NCBI RefSeq assembly: GCF_018812025.1
Contig: NC_063054.1
Coordinates: forward strand, 12,107,422-12,171,421
Source of the DNA: Megalobrama amblycephala
Lineage: Eukaryota; Chordata; Actinopteri; Cypriniformes; Xenocyprididae
DNA length: 64,000 nt
Direction of reading: 5' to 3'
A program made the position numbers and the translations under genes. The notes under the pieces are model-generated. The model was not told the DNA's origin, searched no databases, and saw only the letters and a program-made list of their open reading frames with translations. Positions 1 through 13,441 of the stretch are shown piece by piece (within the stretch, counting starts at the first letter, position 1; every line of letters begins with the position of its first letter).

Positions 1-657
1 TCATGCTACAGGACTGTAAGACTTCTTGAATTGCTGTAGTGCTCACACTACACAACAAGTTTCCTTGTCATCTGTCGTCATCTTGTCATAGCAGAATACA
101 CACAACACAACACAACGCTGATGAGATGCACAAACTACAAGAGATTTGGCCAAGAGGCAGTCACGACCAACAGTGATTACAAGATTTTTCTGTTTATAAC
201 ATCTGCACTGTGATTGGCTGAAGAGTTCCACCTTATCATTGCATTGCACACACTACAAGATCACATGGCGCTAATATCAAATTTGAAAATTCAAACCTTT
301 TTGATATTTTCACGAGGCAGGCTCAGATCACATCATTTACCTGCTCATACTTAACAAGCATCAGCAACAGAACATCCAGCCGTGTGAAGACAACACCCGA
401 CAATGAACACAGAAAACACTATGGCTTATATACACAGGGCTAATATAGAACTAACAAGATACACCTGAAAACACAAATGTTTTGGCTTTTGGACGATCAT
501 TCAAAATTTGCAAATTTTTGCAGTTTATTGCAAAGTCTGATCCAATGCTTGCATTTTTTTGAGAATATTAGTGGAACGAACAAATTAAATTCTATTCACT
601 AGCCTCTCTGGATATCTAATATTGGAATTATATGTACTATAACAACAACTTTTTGCC
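1..657. other. Upstream region of lama4, no exon recognised
   Basis: AT-rich DNA with no laminin-like coding segment that I can see on the plus strand. If the exon at 658 is a true first exon, its promoter and 5' UTR lie here, but there is no clear TATA box or GC-rich promoter. If the full-length gene exists, its LE-domain exons must be left of the window. Confidence 0.4.
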
Positions 658-726
658 ATGATGTTGAGAAGCCTTATCATCACAGCGATTTTATTGGCTA
701 CTTGGGCTGTCAGTCATTTTTCAGAG
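658..726 (+). CDS. lama4: lama4 putative first exon: signal peptide
   Basis: Twenty-three codons from ATG 658, with a second ATG at 661. The residues read [20 protein letters not shown], then FSE: a short basic start, a hydrophobic core of about 13 residues and a small-residue AVS site, as in a secretory signal peptide. The start context GCCATGA has G at -3. A GT donor (GTAAAT) follows at 727 and the exon ends in phase 0, which fits the coiled-coil exon at 1064. Known LAMA4 has LE repeats and more coil between these two parts, so this is either an internal alternative first exon or the start of a shortened gene. It could also be a chance ORF; there is no transcript evidence here. Confidence 0.55.
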
Positions 727-2446
727 GTAAATTAATTGCACCATTGATGTCAGCAGGATTGGTCTGAATATGTGTTTCCATATACAAACTAGCATGAGTC
801 TTGAGTGCTTAAACAGCTGCTGAGAAGCGTTTCAAATACAACCACAGAGTGAACTGCCTTTTCTTGATAGGAATTTTACCAATACCAAACATGTTGTCTA
901 ATGAGCATAATGTCCTGAATTTCTGAACAATGCTAAACTAATGTACAGTTAAAGCACATTTCATAACAAATAAATAAAACTTAAGTGAATTGTCTGAAAT
1001 TGTAAAAGATTTTTGTTTATGTTGTGATTTGATGTCAGAAATATTTCATTCACTTTAACTCAGGCACAGCAGCAGCGTCTAAAAGACATCTATGACAGTG
1101 TCAATCAAACTATTGTTACGGCTGGTGTAATTGTCTCTGAGGCAAACCTGACTGTCCTTGAGGTGGAAGATATGATCATGGTAAATCTTCTTTTATTAAT
1201 TTAATTTCTGCATATTCTGAAGTGTACTGTAGTCTTGCAAATGAGATATTATCCATGAGGCCATATGATTTTCATCTTTACACTTATATTTTTTACTTAT
1301 ACTTAAATAAAGTCTATTGACCGTTTTCCATTAAATGGGACAAAATGACTAAATTCACTAGTGATATTTATCTTGATTTGTTTTTTTGTTGTTTTTTTCT
1401 GGTTTGCTTTTTTGCACTTGACTACTTCCTTGATAATTATCATAAACTATTTCAAAATATTTTCTATGCTTTTATAAAATGTACAAATGCTTTAAGATGG
1501 ATTTCTGTGTTTTAAGATCTGCGCACGAGGTTAAAAGCTCAAACCAAACCAAACCAAAAAATAAGATAATCAAATTGAAATATAGAGGTTTAGGAACATA
1601 AAATAAACATAACAGTTCATTGCCAATGGCCCCTTTAAACCTCAATGAACTTGTATATTTATTATGTTATTGAATCTCTTTTGTATAGAATGTGAGAGAG
1701 CAGCATGCAGAAATCGATGGAGCTCATGTGTCACTGGAGAGAAAAACAGAGAAAATGTCTCAGTCAGACAGAGAACTAGTTCTGAGAGCCGAGGATCATG
1801 CTGACGATCTGCGAAGACATGCTGAAGAACTTCAGTTGTAAGTTTCAGAAATGACCAATGTTATTTCTCTGTGATGTTTGAAATGACATGCTCATAGGAG
1901 CTCATAGGAGCTTAATTTTTTCTAGCTCTCACATGACAATCGCTGCTCTTATCTCTGCTTTAGTAATCTGAAAGGAAGTGATACAAATGGACATGTGCAG
2001 AAAGCCCTGAACGCCTTAAATGTGTATGACAATATAGTCAAAAACATAGATGACGCTAACATCACTGGCCTGACCACTCTCAACATCTCCAGTAGTACTC
2101 ATGACGTAAGTCAAGTCACCTTTATTTTTGATAGCGCTATATACAACAGAAATTGTTTCAAAGCAGCTTCACAATAATAAACAATAAGGTAACAGAAGTA
2201 ATGATGCTAAATTCAAATTCAAATTCTGCCGTAAAGCAGCTGTAGCAAGACAATAGTGTCATTATTCAGCTCAGTTCAGTTAAGTGATTCAGTTCAGTTC
2301 AATAACTTATAAAGTTAATTTATTACGAAATAAGTTTGAATCAACTATATGCAGCTCTATTGAAGACAATAGGATGCATATCAATACTTTGATTCTTATT
2401 TCTAATTCAGTGATGATATACAGATCAATGGTAAAAGTAAAACAAT

Positions 2447-2514
<68 letters not shown>

Positions 2515-4526
2515 CATGATATTTGCATGCTACTCCAAGGTACTTCAAAGCATTATCAAATGTCTACAAATTATAATGGTAGCCTTGTTTTATGTATGTT
2601 TATCATTCAAATGGAATATTTGGTGGAAAGAAGAATCAATTTCTTTCAAAAACATCAAAAATGTTGTATTGATTCTACACCTTTGAATGTTAATGCATCT
2701 CTGTGTATGTGGTTGCTTCACATGTCCCTGATGTTTCTCTCAGGCTGTTGACGGATTAAACTCTCAACTGAATCTCATGCGCTCTCAGAGTGACAGTGTG
2801 CACACAGAGGCCTCAGACCTGGTCTTTCAGCAGGCAGGTAAAGCAGATTGAGTGCTTTTTCACACTTTTCTGACTTTGTGGAAAAAAACTAAGTCCACTT
2901 TATTTTGTTTTGCAGACATTGAATCCACAGTCCTTGACAATAAGAAATACATCGAAGAGACTAATGAGATGATGGATAGCTCCTCTAAAAAAATAGCTAA
3001 GATAATCAGTGACATCAGTGCAATTCACAAAGGCAAGAATTCTTTAATTTATAATTTTCTGTTTATTATTGTAGTAAATTTCAGTTTCAGTTCGTGGGGA
3101 AGGAAGAGGACAGGGTCGGCTTTGAACTACTGACTGAGCTTTTATTACATAAAATAAGATTCCAACAAAAAGTCTGTGTAACGCACAACAAATAATCCAC
3201 ATCCGAAGAAGGTCTTCACTCCAGTACGATCTCCCGATCAGTCCAACGTGCGTCTCAGTCAGTAGTCCCTCTCTCTCTCACACACTCCTGCTTCTCCTGG
3301 CGTTTTATCCTGTCTCCGCGCCAATTACTGGAATGAGAAACAGGTGCTCGTGATTTGCATTTAACCCACTCACTCACCATGCGTCTCCCGACGCTCTCTC
3401 CCGTTGCAAACTTCACTGAACCACACCCCCCTTGCCACAATTATCTTATTTACAGTTGATATTGCTTCTCTTCTTAGAAATAAATAAGTCAGAGTCAAAA
3501 GGTTGGCACCTTGGTATAACAGCAACTCTTACAGCCTTCTAGAGAACTTGCTAAGCAAATCTAATCTGGAAAGGTTTATGTTCCTTGAAATGACAGTGTT
3601 TCCAGTTTAGGCATGCCAGAATGATCACAGATGTCTGTTCCGCACAGTGATGGTTGTTATCAATAAAACCTGATATCCACAAATGTTATCAGAGCTACAG
3701 TCATCTATATTTATACTTCTGGACACGTTCATAAAACTTTCAAACCTGGAATTATAAACAGCTTATTAAAATCCAAATTTTGACCCACAATTATAGTTTG
3801 GACCTACTTAATTTTGTTACAGCGAAATGAATTAGAATTTCTCAAATTATTTTCATGATTTAATATTTATATGATTTAAATTTTGATTTAATATTAATCA
3901 AATGTATACCTTTTCCCAAAGACAAAAAATTAAATTTAAAGTACAAAGTAAACAAAGATTATTGATAAAAGTGTGACTTGTTCCACATGAATCAAAGAAG
4001 TAGCACAAACATAATCTTTTCACTTAAGATTAATTACATTTTTTATATAAATTTTTTGTCACATGAGCCTTGACTCACTTGTGTTGCCAAATCTTTCTAG
4101 AAAAACAACGAACAAGAATGAGAAACTGAAATGATTTCAACATGTTCGCGACCCACACCTGCCCACTTTAATATTCCCATAATCTTGATCGCTTTATGAT
4201 CCCAAATCAAACAACAAGCCCAAAAACGCTTATGATAAGTGGACATGGCAACAATTCTGTAAATGGTAGTTTAGATAAAATTGTAGAACATAAGTCTATG
4301 GTTACCACAGTGTCAATCATCTCAATTTTGCGAGTGAAATCGTAAGTCGTTTTCCATACACACACGGAACGATGTAGGAGATTCACTTCTTCTGCCTGTG
4401 AAAATAAATCTGCATTGTTGAAAAATTCACAAAATTCTAATCTTTCATTGAAGTAAAAGAATTCAAAATGGACGGGGAAATCTCATAAGTGTTTTTCTCT
4501 CGTTTGCCACAATTAATGGCAACATT

Positions 4527-4592
<66 letters not shown>

Positions 4593-6189
4593 TTCATTCC
4601 TTCTTTCCTTCCTTCCTTCCTTCCTTCCTTCCTTCCTTCCTTCCTTCCTTCCTTCCTTCCAGCCACTTTCTATTTTGTGAAGCTCAACAATCTTTGCTGC
4701 ACATCAGAACTATGTTCTTTGGTTTTACTTATTGTGATGGAAGATTAAGGGAATTTGACCTTTGTGTTTCCTCATATTTATACTCCTGTGAAACTAGGAG
4801 CTGGACAATTTCATGCTCCTAGTCACTCTGGTGTGCTAAAAACTGTAAATATTAATCGGAATATACTTCAGAGATACAGTATTTTACTTATAAGAATTTC
4901 TAGGGGTGCAATTGTGGCCAACATGTTTTGGAGAAAATATTTATTTCATAATGTGATTTTCCCCCCACTTTCAATTGTTTTACTTAATGAAAGGTTAGAT
5001 TTTTGCATTTTTTTAAATGAAAGATTAAAAGGATAAACAATGCAGATTTATTTTCACAGCCATCTTTGATCATATTTGTGTGTTTGAGTCTCTGCTGACT
5101 CTAGCTCTCTCTCTATACTTTTGCTACTTGACCTTACCTCCGCCTTTGATACTGTTTCCCATGATCTACTTATATCTCACCTTTCATATGTGGGTATTCC
5201 TGGTGCTGCACTTTCTTGGTTTTCTTCTCATCTCTCTGACAGTTCTACATTTTGGTGCTGGACTTTTGATCCCCTACAGCCTATTTAAATCAAGGTGTCC
5301 CCCAGGGATCTGTTCTCGGCCCACTACTATTCATTATTTACATATTACCACTGCATCAAATCTTGTTACAACATGGATTTAATTACCATTTATATGCTGA
5401 TGACATTCAAATATACTCTATCTATAGACCAGCTCTACCCACTCAAATCACTAGAATTTCTGCTTGTGTACTTAAAATAAAAGAATGGCTTACCTCATTA
5501 GTATCAAAGATGCCGAAACCATTATCCATGCTTTTGTCTCATTCCGCCTTGATTACTGCGCCCTTTTCATTGGTTTACCAGTCAGATCCATCTCAAATCT
5601 ACAGTGTATTCAAAACTCTGCTGCCAGAATACTTATCCACACTAAGCATTCTGCCCACATCATCCCAATTTTGTTCAAACTCCATTGGCTTCCGATTGTA
5701 GATCGTATTAAATACAAAATTCTCCTACTTACTTTTAGATCTTTGCACAACCTGGCTTCCCAGTATCTATGTGAATTGCTTCTTCCTTACACTCACCCTC
5801 GCACATTATGTTCCTCCGATTCCAGCCTTCTCAGTATCCCTCGGTATCGCCTCACTTCAATGGGGGGTAGATCATTTAGCGTTGCTGCACCAAAATTATG
5901 GAATTATCTCCCTCAATAACTCTGCTGTGTTAATAATATCTCTGAATTTAAATCACTACTCAAAACCCATCTGTTCTCTGAATGTTATCAGCTGTAAGTA
6001 ATTTCCTAAATCAGTGTTGTTTTTTGTATGTTTTCTTTTGCATTTTATGTCCTGTTTTTCATTGTGTTCTTATTCTAATTTTCCACTTTGCTATTGATTG
6101 TCATTTCTGTTTATTGCTTTAGTGTTATTCTTTCCAAGTGCAACTGTAATGTAATGCATTGAGCACCGGAAAGGCGCTATATAAATAAA

Positions 6190-6221
<32 letters not shown>

Positions 6222-8275
6222 AGCGTTATTATTATTATTATTACCAATAATTCTGACCATGATGTAGGTAAAACTAAAAACATTTGTTAGTCAATGTTTA
6301 ATTTAGTTTACTTATTATAAATAAAGACAACTTCAAAAGACTTAATAATTAAAATAATTAATTAAGAGATAATGTATATTTTAAAAAGACATCACAGTAA
6401 ATATTAAAGTCTTATTAATTAATTAACAAATAATATCAATATCAATAATTTATGCTGTTAGTAAAGCTAGCCAGTGTCTGTTCTACACATCAACACTCTA
6501 GTGTCATTTTTTATTTTATTTTTTTCTATGGGGAGAGTTATTTGCTTTTAACCAAACAAAACAACTAGGTTTAAACTGGAAACCATGATTCTCAATTAGA
6601 CCATAAAGTTCACAATGAGTTCTAGTCAAGCTTTAGGCCCTATAGTACAGAAACTGCTCTTGTCAGAGTTCCATATGCCATTTGACCAGGGTTGTATTTC
6701 TATACTAGTATTGCATTTACAGTAGATGTGTATGTGCATGTTTGAATGTTCCTGTTATAATACATGTTTGCGAATGAGTTTCTTTTTTGTGTGTTTCTAT
6801 GTCAGATCGGACTCCGAAACGTCTGCAGTTCACTCAGGAAGTGGCTGAGGGCACTCTGAACCGCTCTGCTGAAGTGTTACAGATAGTGACACCTATCTTA
6901 AAGAGAGTGGAGGAGTGGGATGGCAACATGAAAAATGAGGCATATTCTGCCGAAGCATTTGACCGCACTGTTCTGTCTGCCGGCGAGGCTGGTATGGTAG
7001 CCCTGCCCACTTCTATCAACAGAGAAAAGTAGCATTTAAATGTTCTATCTATAGAAACTATACATGCATCTACAGTGTATCAGGGCTTGGATTACTCATT
7101 TTTAATATATTTAGTCACCTAGAAAATTTATAGTTGCAGATTGATGTTTGCTTTATGCAAATGACGTGCAGCTTTGTTGGTTAAGTCCAATGTTGCATTA
7201 TTTAATAACAGTGTGTGAGCATAGACTGTGTGAGAATTTTATAAAACGAAAGCATGTCCATTGCTAGATTCATGCTGAATGCATGTCATACCTAAGTATG
7301 AATTGTCATAGAATGATGCAAAAACACCCAATAATAGCTAGTCTCTTCTTCTACAGCCAGCAACAGTTAGTTATCTTTTAACCCCATCACATATCACATA
7401 ACCCCATAACTTAAAAACATATTTTCTCATAAAAGCAAAAATGCAAAAAGTAAAAAAAAACCTTGGCTGTGTCCAAAACTTAGGCAGCTGACTTTTTGCC
7501 TCGCTGCCCTATCAGGCATTAACTTTGCAGGCAGTGTTTGAGCATGAAGGTACCTGCTTAAACTGATTTTGGACAGACTTCTGAGGCAGCGTAACGGTTT
7601 AGTGATCTACAGCAAAATAAAGCGAGTTTTGGTGATAAGCGAATATTTAATTACTAATACCAATTTCTTGTTAGAAATTACACCAAATGTGGAAAACATT
7701 GGTCAAAAACATGCAATTACACACAAACTTATTTATCTACCTTATTTTTAAAATTGGCATGAAATGGAAAATGTAAAATTTAGGGAGGGACTTGATTTTG
7801 TCCATCAGTAATTAATTGGATTGTTGAATCGTTGTCATTTGCTAATAGCTGCCATCTCATGTGAGTAACAGGGTGCTGGAGGAGAGGGATGTCATTGCAA
7901 GGGAGGGGAAGTTAATGTTGATTTAAAATAATAATTATAAAAACAAATAGAAGAAATAAGAAATAAATACACTGGTTTGTATTGCAAATAGTTTTACCAT
8001 TTACGTCACTTTGTTATTCTTCTAGTTATTTATATAAAGTGGCTAATGAAATTGGAATTCTTGCACATTCACAGGAAGTAGCTTACTGCATTGAAAAATA
8101 AGGTGGATATAGCATTCCAAATTAGTCACTCGGGTTATGCCTGTCTACATAGCAATGTCTACACAGCAGTGGACAACACAGCAGTTCTTTGGAAGAGAGA
8201 TATTGTGCATGTTGGCTTTTTTTTTTAGTGAATTTGTGCAGGATCATGAATATTGTTGCTAATGTATTCTTACTC

Positions 8276-8318
<43 letters not shown>

Positions 8319-11300
8319 TTGTATGTGTTTAGTTGAGGACTTGTCAGAGATTGTGCCAGAGCTACTCAATAAACTGCGTGTGGTTGAAGAGAAAAAACCT
8401 GTGAATAATGTCTCCACAAACATCATGAAAATCAGAGAACTCATCGCACAGGCCCGTAGTGTCGCGAAGAAGGTACACCAGGCAATAAAAATAAACATAA
8501 TTTTGACTGACCCACTTGTAGAGCACAATACATTTAGTCACGTTCAGAATCTCCATTAAGATTTTTTTTTTAAAATGATAAGCCTTTCAACATAGACCTA
8601 CCAAAAGTTGATATTGGATTCTCTGTAAAGAACTACACAAAATTCTTTGTGAAGAATAACTATAGAAACAGGAACTAATCCTGGCTTAGGCTAAGCCCTG
8701 TCTGTGAAACCAGGCCTATGACTATGAAAATTTAAGGAGTGACTCATGCTCCATACACAAACGGAACAATCATTTCGGGGATTCACTCTCATATTTAAAT
8801 GCGGTTGTCACTCCTGAAACTGCTTTGTGTATGTGGCATTAAAGGTGATGATACACGGGGCAGCTTTTTGAGCAATGGTGCTGGGCAATGTTGCCGTCAA
8901 TGGGCAACCTGGTGAGACACAGGGCAGCTAATTAGGGCAACGGACAGTTGGCAGCAACCAATCAGAGAGGAGCAAATCTATTGCCAACCCAATAAATACT
9001 TTATTATTGAACACTTGTTAGGCACTTTATTTCAACTTTTCAAATATTTTCTTCATTTTTATTAATTATAAATGCCTTTCCGATCTGATTTGTGATGGGA
9101 AAAGGGAAAAGAGTGAGTTTGGGGTGCATTTACTGAACTATGTAATATCCTGAACTGCTTAACTATATTTATAGTGCTATATTTTTAGTACAATATTTAT
9201 TTATAGTACAATATTTTTTAACACAATCTCATGGCATTTCATAATGTTTCTGCATGCCTCATCCATGTGGATGCAATGATGGAGAACAAGCTATTGGGGG
9301 TTTGAAAACCAGAACCAACCATGTAGAAATAATGAAGATTTCTGTGCCACCCCAAACTAGTTGCTGGCCCCTGCCTGGCCATCCCTATGAAAATATCCTG
9401 GACTCCGCCACTGACCTTCATGCTTACTTTTTCATAAAAATTTGTATGTTTTCATATGATTCACATCGTGCAAATTTCATACAAATTTGCCACCTTGTAA
9501 AATTAAAATTAATAATTATGTTAAGATTAGGCTGGTATTTTTTCAGTCCCTTGTAAAGTGCATGTTCTTGAATCTTTGCCTCATCTCAGAAATAACTGAT
9601 TTGGTTCAAGGCTCAACACGTATTGAATAATTTCTGACAGAAAAAAGTATGAGCACTCACTATTTCAGTCTATATATTTAGCAGGAGTCTACAAGCATAG
9701 ACACCCAGAGGGACAGTAACTGGCACATTGGTGATAAGAGCGAGAGAAATTAAAATTATGTTTATTTTGAAATGTTAAAGTTCCTTATATCTGTTTGTCA
9801 AAAGATCCATTACAATTACTAATCCTTCCTCACGTTAAGCGTGTTGTTAGTGTATTTGGTTATGAGCTGTATGGAAAACCACATGCTTTAAAAAATTTTT
9901 TTATTGAATGTGCGTTTGTAGTGTACTTTTATACATACCTTTAAAAAGTGTCCTTTGTAATAATGTCAATTTAAATGTTTTACTTTAAAGTACATTTTAA
10001 ATCATTATGTTCTAATAATCTTTTGTCATGCTTTAAATAAGTTTTGATGTTTTGACTAACATACTAAAGCACATATAAAGTGATTGATTTTAGTTTTAAC
10101 TGTATTCATTACAAATGTGCATTTACAATGTTTTAAGTGCATGACATTCAAGTTTAATTGGAAATTACATTTAATTATTATTATACTGCAACAAATTGAT
10201 ATGCTGGGCTGTTCTCAGGCTGCAAATCAGCAGCCTGCAAATTACGCCTTCATTGTTTACTGGTTTAACTGTTTACTGCATTATTTGGACTAGTATCGTT
10301 GAATTTGTTGTTCCCTTTGACTAAAGATACTGTTGTATCAAATCAAGCTTATAGAACCACCATGTTTTTGCTAGTTCAATATTCTGCCTTAAAGTGCAAA
10401 AGTGGACTTTTTTCTATAATTGCAGGTTCAAGTGTCCATGAAGTTTAACGGCCAGTCTGCCGTAGAGGTTCATCCCCACTCCAACCTAGAAGAGCTAAAG
10501 GCGGTCACGTCCATCAGTTTCTACATCAGAGTGGACCCAGACAAAGACCCAATTGAAGATCGCTTTCCTACTGTACCTCGGAGACAAGCAAGTGAGCACT
10601 AGCAAGAAAAGTGGGCCCAAAAGTGGGGAGGCGATATATCATTCATTTTAACACTGGTTCATTCAGGAATTAAACACAATAACTGTGTTGTTATTGGAAA
10701 CATGCAACTGTTGATCCTATTACTGTTGACAGAGTAAAAAAAAAGAGAAAAGGTCTAAAATGTAAGTTACTTAATTTCTTGTTTATTTTTGTTGTTGTAT
10801 AAAAGAAATATGATTTAATGCAAGTGTCTGAATTCTAATAGTGATGTGATGCTGTATCTAATAGTGATGTGATGCTGATGCTGTATGCCAGATCGTTGTA
10901 GTCTGCTGCTGTATAGCACTCAGAAACTGATTGCAAAATGGGAAATTTCTCCTTAATTTCACATTTTGTTTCCCTTTAGTGATTCAGATGCTAAAACTAC
11001 AGACACGCCATGTACATATCAACACTTGCAGCCAGTGACGCCACTAGCATCACTAGCATTTCAATACAAATTTTGTAACATCAATTCTAAATCATGTCAG
11101 TAGTCACGTATGATAATAATAATTCATATGACTTTTCCCTTGCCATTGGTTGTGTTTGTGTCTTGTTGAGAATGTAACAATGTTTCACGACAGTCTCTTA
11201 TTTAACGATGCTGTCCGTCTGTCCATGGTAGCAGTGGGCGCTGCGCTGCGCTGCGCTGCGCTGCGCTGCGCTGCACTGGCTGTACTAGATTTAGCGTTTA

Positions 11301-13362
11301 TAGTTCAGGTGTTCACAAAAAATGAAATGTAGTTAGCTGAAAGATTTTTTACTTTTAAAAATATAAGACACAGGGAGACACACCAAAGACGACAGTCTAG
11401 CGCATGTTGCTATATAAAAACTATTTTAAAACAGCAATGGAATGCAAAAACAAAATGCAATGACACCATATTGCCTGCTGTTGAACAGTACCTGGTCTGA
11501 CCAGTAGGTTCCTAGTTTACAGTGAGTCAAAGTTTTAAGGTGGCTAATTTAAACCTTGCAGCAGGTACACATGACTTTTAGTGAACTCCTTCCTTAATCA
11601 GGCTGTTTTCACACTTCTTTCGGTTGTTGGCTCAAGCCCAGGTACTTTTCCATCTCCCTCCCACTTTGCAATGTTTGGTTCCAAACCACAATACATCATC
11701 TGCATCATAAATGTAATGACTCAATAAAAAGGGCTATAAAATACTTAAAACACTTTTTTTATGCAATGCAATGTCTTGTTAAATGTCCATTCTACTTTTG
11801 TGTGCGCAGGGACGTAAGGACTACATGGGACTGGCCATAAAGAACGATAATCTGGTTTATGTGTACAATCTGGGAGGAGAGGACGTGGAGATTCCACTCA
11901 GTTCAAAGCCAGTCAGCTCCTGGCCTCCTGTCTTCAATCTTGTTAAAGTGGAGAGGTAGAACAACTGCTTCCATCATCTGATCTTGCATAACGGTTTTCT
12001 TTATGAAACCTAAGGAAAAAAAAAACCCTAGGAAACCTTTGTTCACAAAGGGCTACATTGACACAGCAGTCAAATATGGGTGTCAGTCTAAATAAAGTTA
12101 CAGCACAAATGTTCAGGACTTGCACTCATATTTTGAGAGTGAGATTTGTTGACCAGTGCTCTATGAATGTTCTATGGACACAAAGCGCAGTTTTTCATTT
12201 AGGATTCCAGTAACAAAATTAAGAGCTCTGAAGCTTTTAGGTCCAGTACCTTTTTTCTACCGGATCTACATCTTGCTGCACTCTAATTACACTAAATTGC
12301 ACTAAAATTAAAAATAAATAAATAAAAAACAAAAAAAAAAAAAAAAAACACAAATTTTATAGCCACTGTTGGTTATTCAAGATTTCACTAATTAACTTGT
12401 TGGAACTGTTTATTAAATAATGAAAAATTGAAAGAAATATGGCTTGGTTCAAACCTTACATTTTGAGTATTAATCCAAAATATTTATTTAAAATAATTCA
12501 TACAAAGTAAGAAGATTATTTATTATAGAGACCACAGTTTTGCTGTATATAAGATGTCTATAATCTGTGGATTTACCCTTCTTTCTGGTAGGTTGGGTCG
12601 CCATGGTAAAGTGTTCCTGACGGTTCCGAGTCAAGACACCGCAGCGGAGCAGAAGTTTATCCAGAAAGGAGAGGCGGATGGGACAGACTCCCTGTTTGAC
12701 CTTGACCCTAAAGACAATATTTTGATTGTGGGAGGAGTGCCTCCTGATGTGAAGGTGCAAAAATCTATTTTCTGTTAGGATAAAGTCTCAGTTAGGTCAT
12801 GGAAATGGGGGACATTGATTTAAGAAAAGTTTTTTTTCTTTTTCTTCTTCTTTTTTTTTCTTCATTTTTGCACTGTAACATTCTTATGCAGAAATATCCT
12901 CCATGTTCTTCCAGATTCCTCCAGCTTTGAGCTTGGCTCCTTTTGTTGGTTGCATTGAGTTAGAGACTTTGAATAGTGATGTCATCAGTCTCTACAACTT
13001 TAAGCAACTTCACAAAATGGATGTTGCAGCATCGATGCCTTGTCCCAGGTAAACATTCCTTACATCCCATCATTCTTTAAACCTTAAACACTATGGCAAA
13101 GACTGCCTAAAGCAGGGGCCGAACAGTTTAATACCACGTTTCAAGTGTTGATATTATTCAGCTCAATCAATATTTATGTTCACTTTATGCATTTGGTTTG
13201 CCATTTAATATTATCCCACTACTCCATCCCACAGCACTTTATTCATTATTCATCATTCATTAGCTAAATGTAGTTGTCGCTTTATTTTGCCAGTCCATTT
13301 GAAATATATATTTACAAATATATGTGAAATGTTTGCTATAGTTTTATTAACATATTTTGATG

Positions 13363-13441
<79 letters not shown>

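Noticed and set aside
43..249. Minus-strand ORF of 68 codons at the left edge
   Set aside because: Cys-rich but with no recognisable family, splice context or codon pattern; ORFs of this length are expected by chance in 64 kb.
2284..2751. 155-codon plus-strand ORF
   Set aside because: Built around the (TA)n tract (Ile-Tyr runs) and running into the lama4 exon 5 boundary; intronic artefact.
4463..4680. Lys/Arg/Glu-rich and Phe/Leu/Ser-rich ORFs on opposite strands
   Set aside because: Both are translations of the TTTC/TTCC microsatellite.
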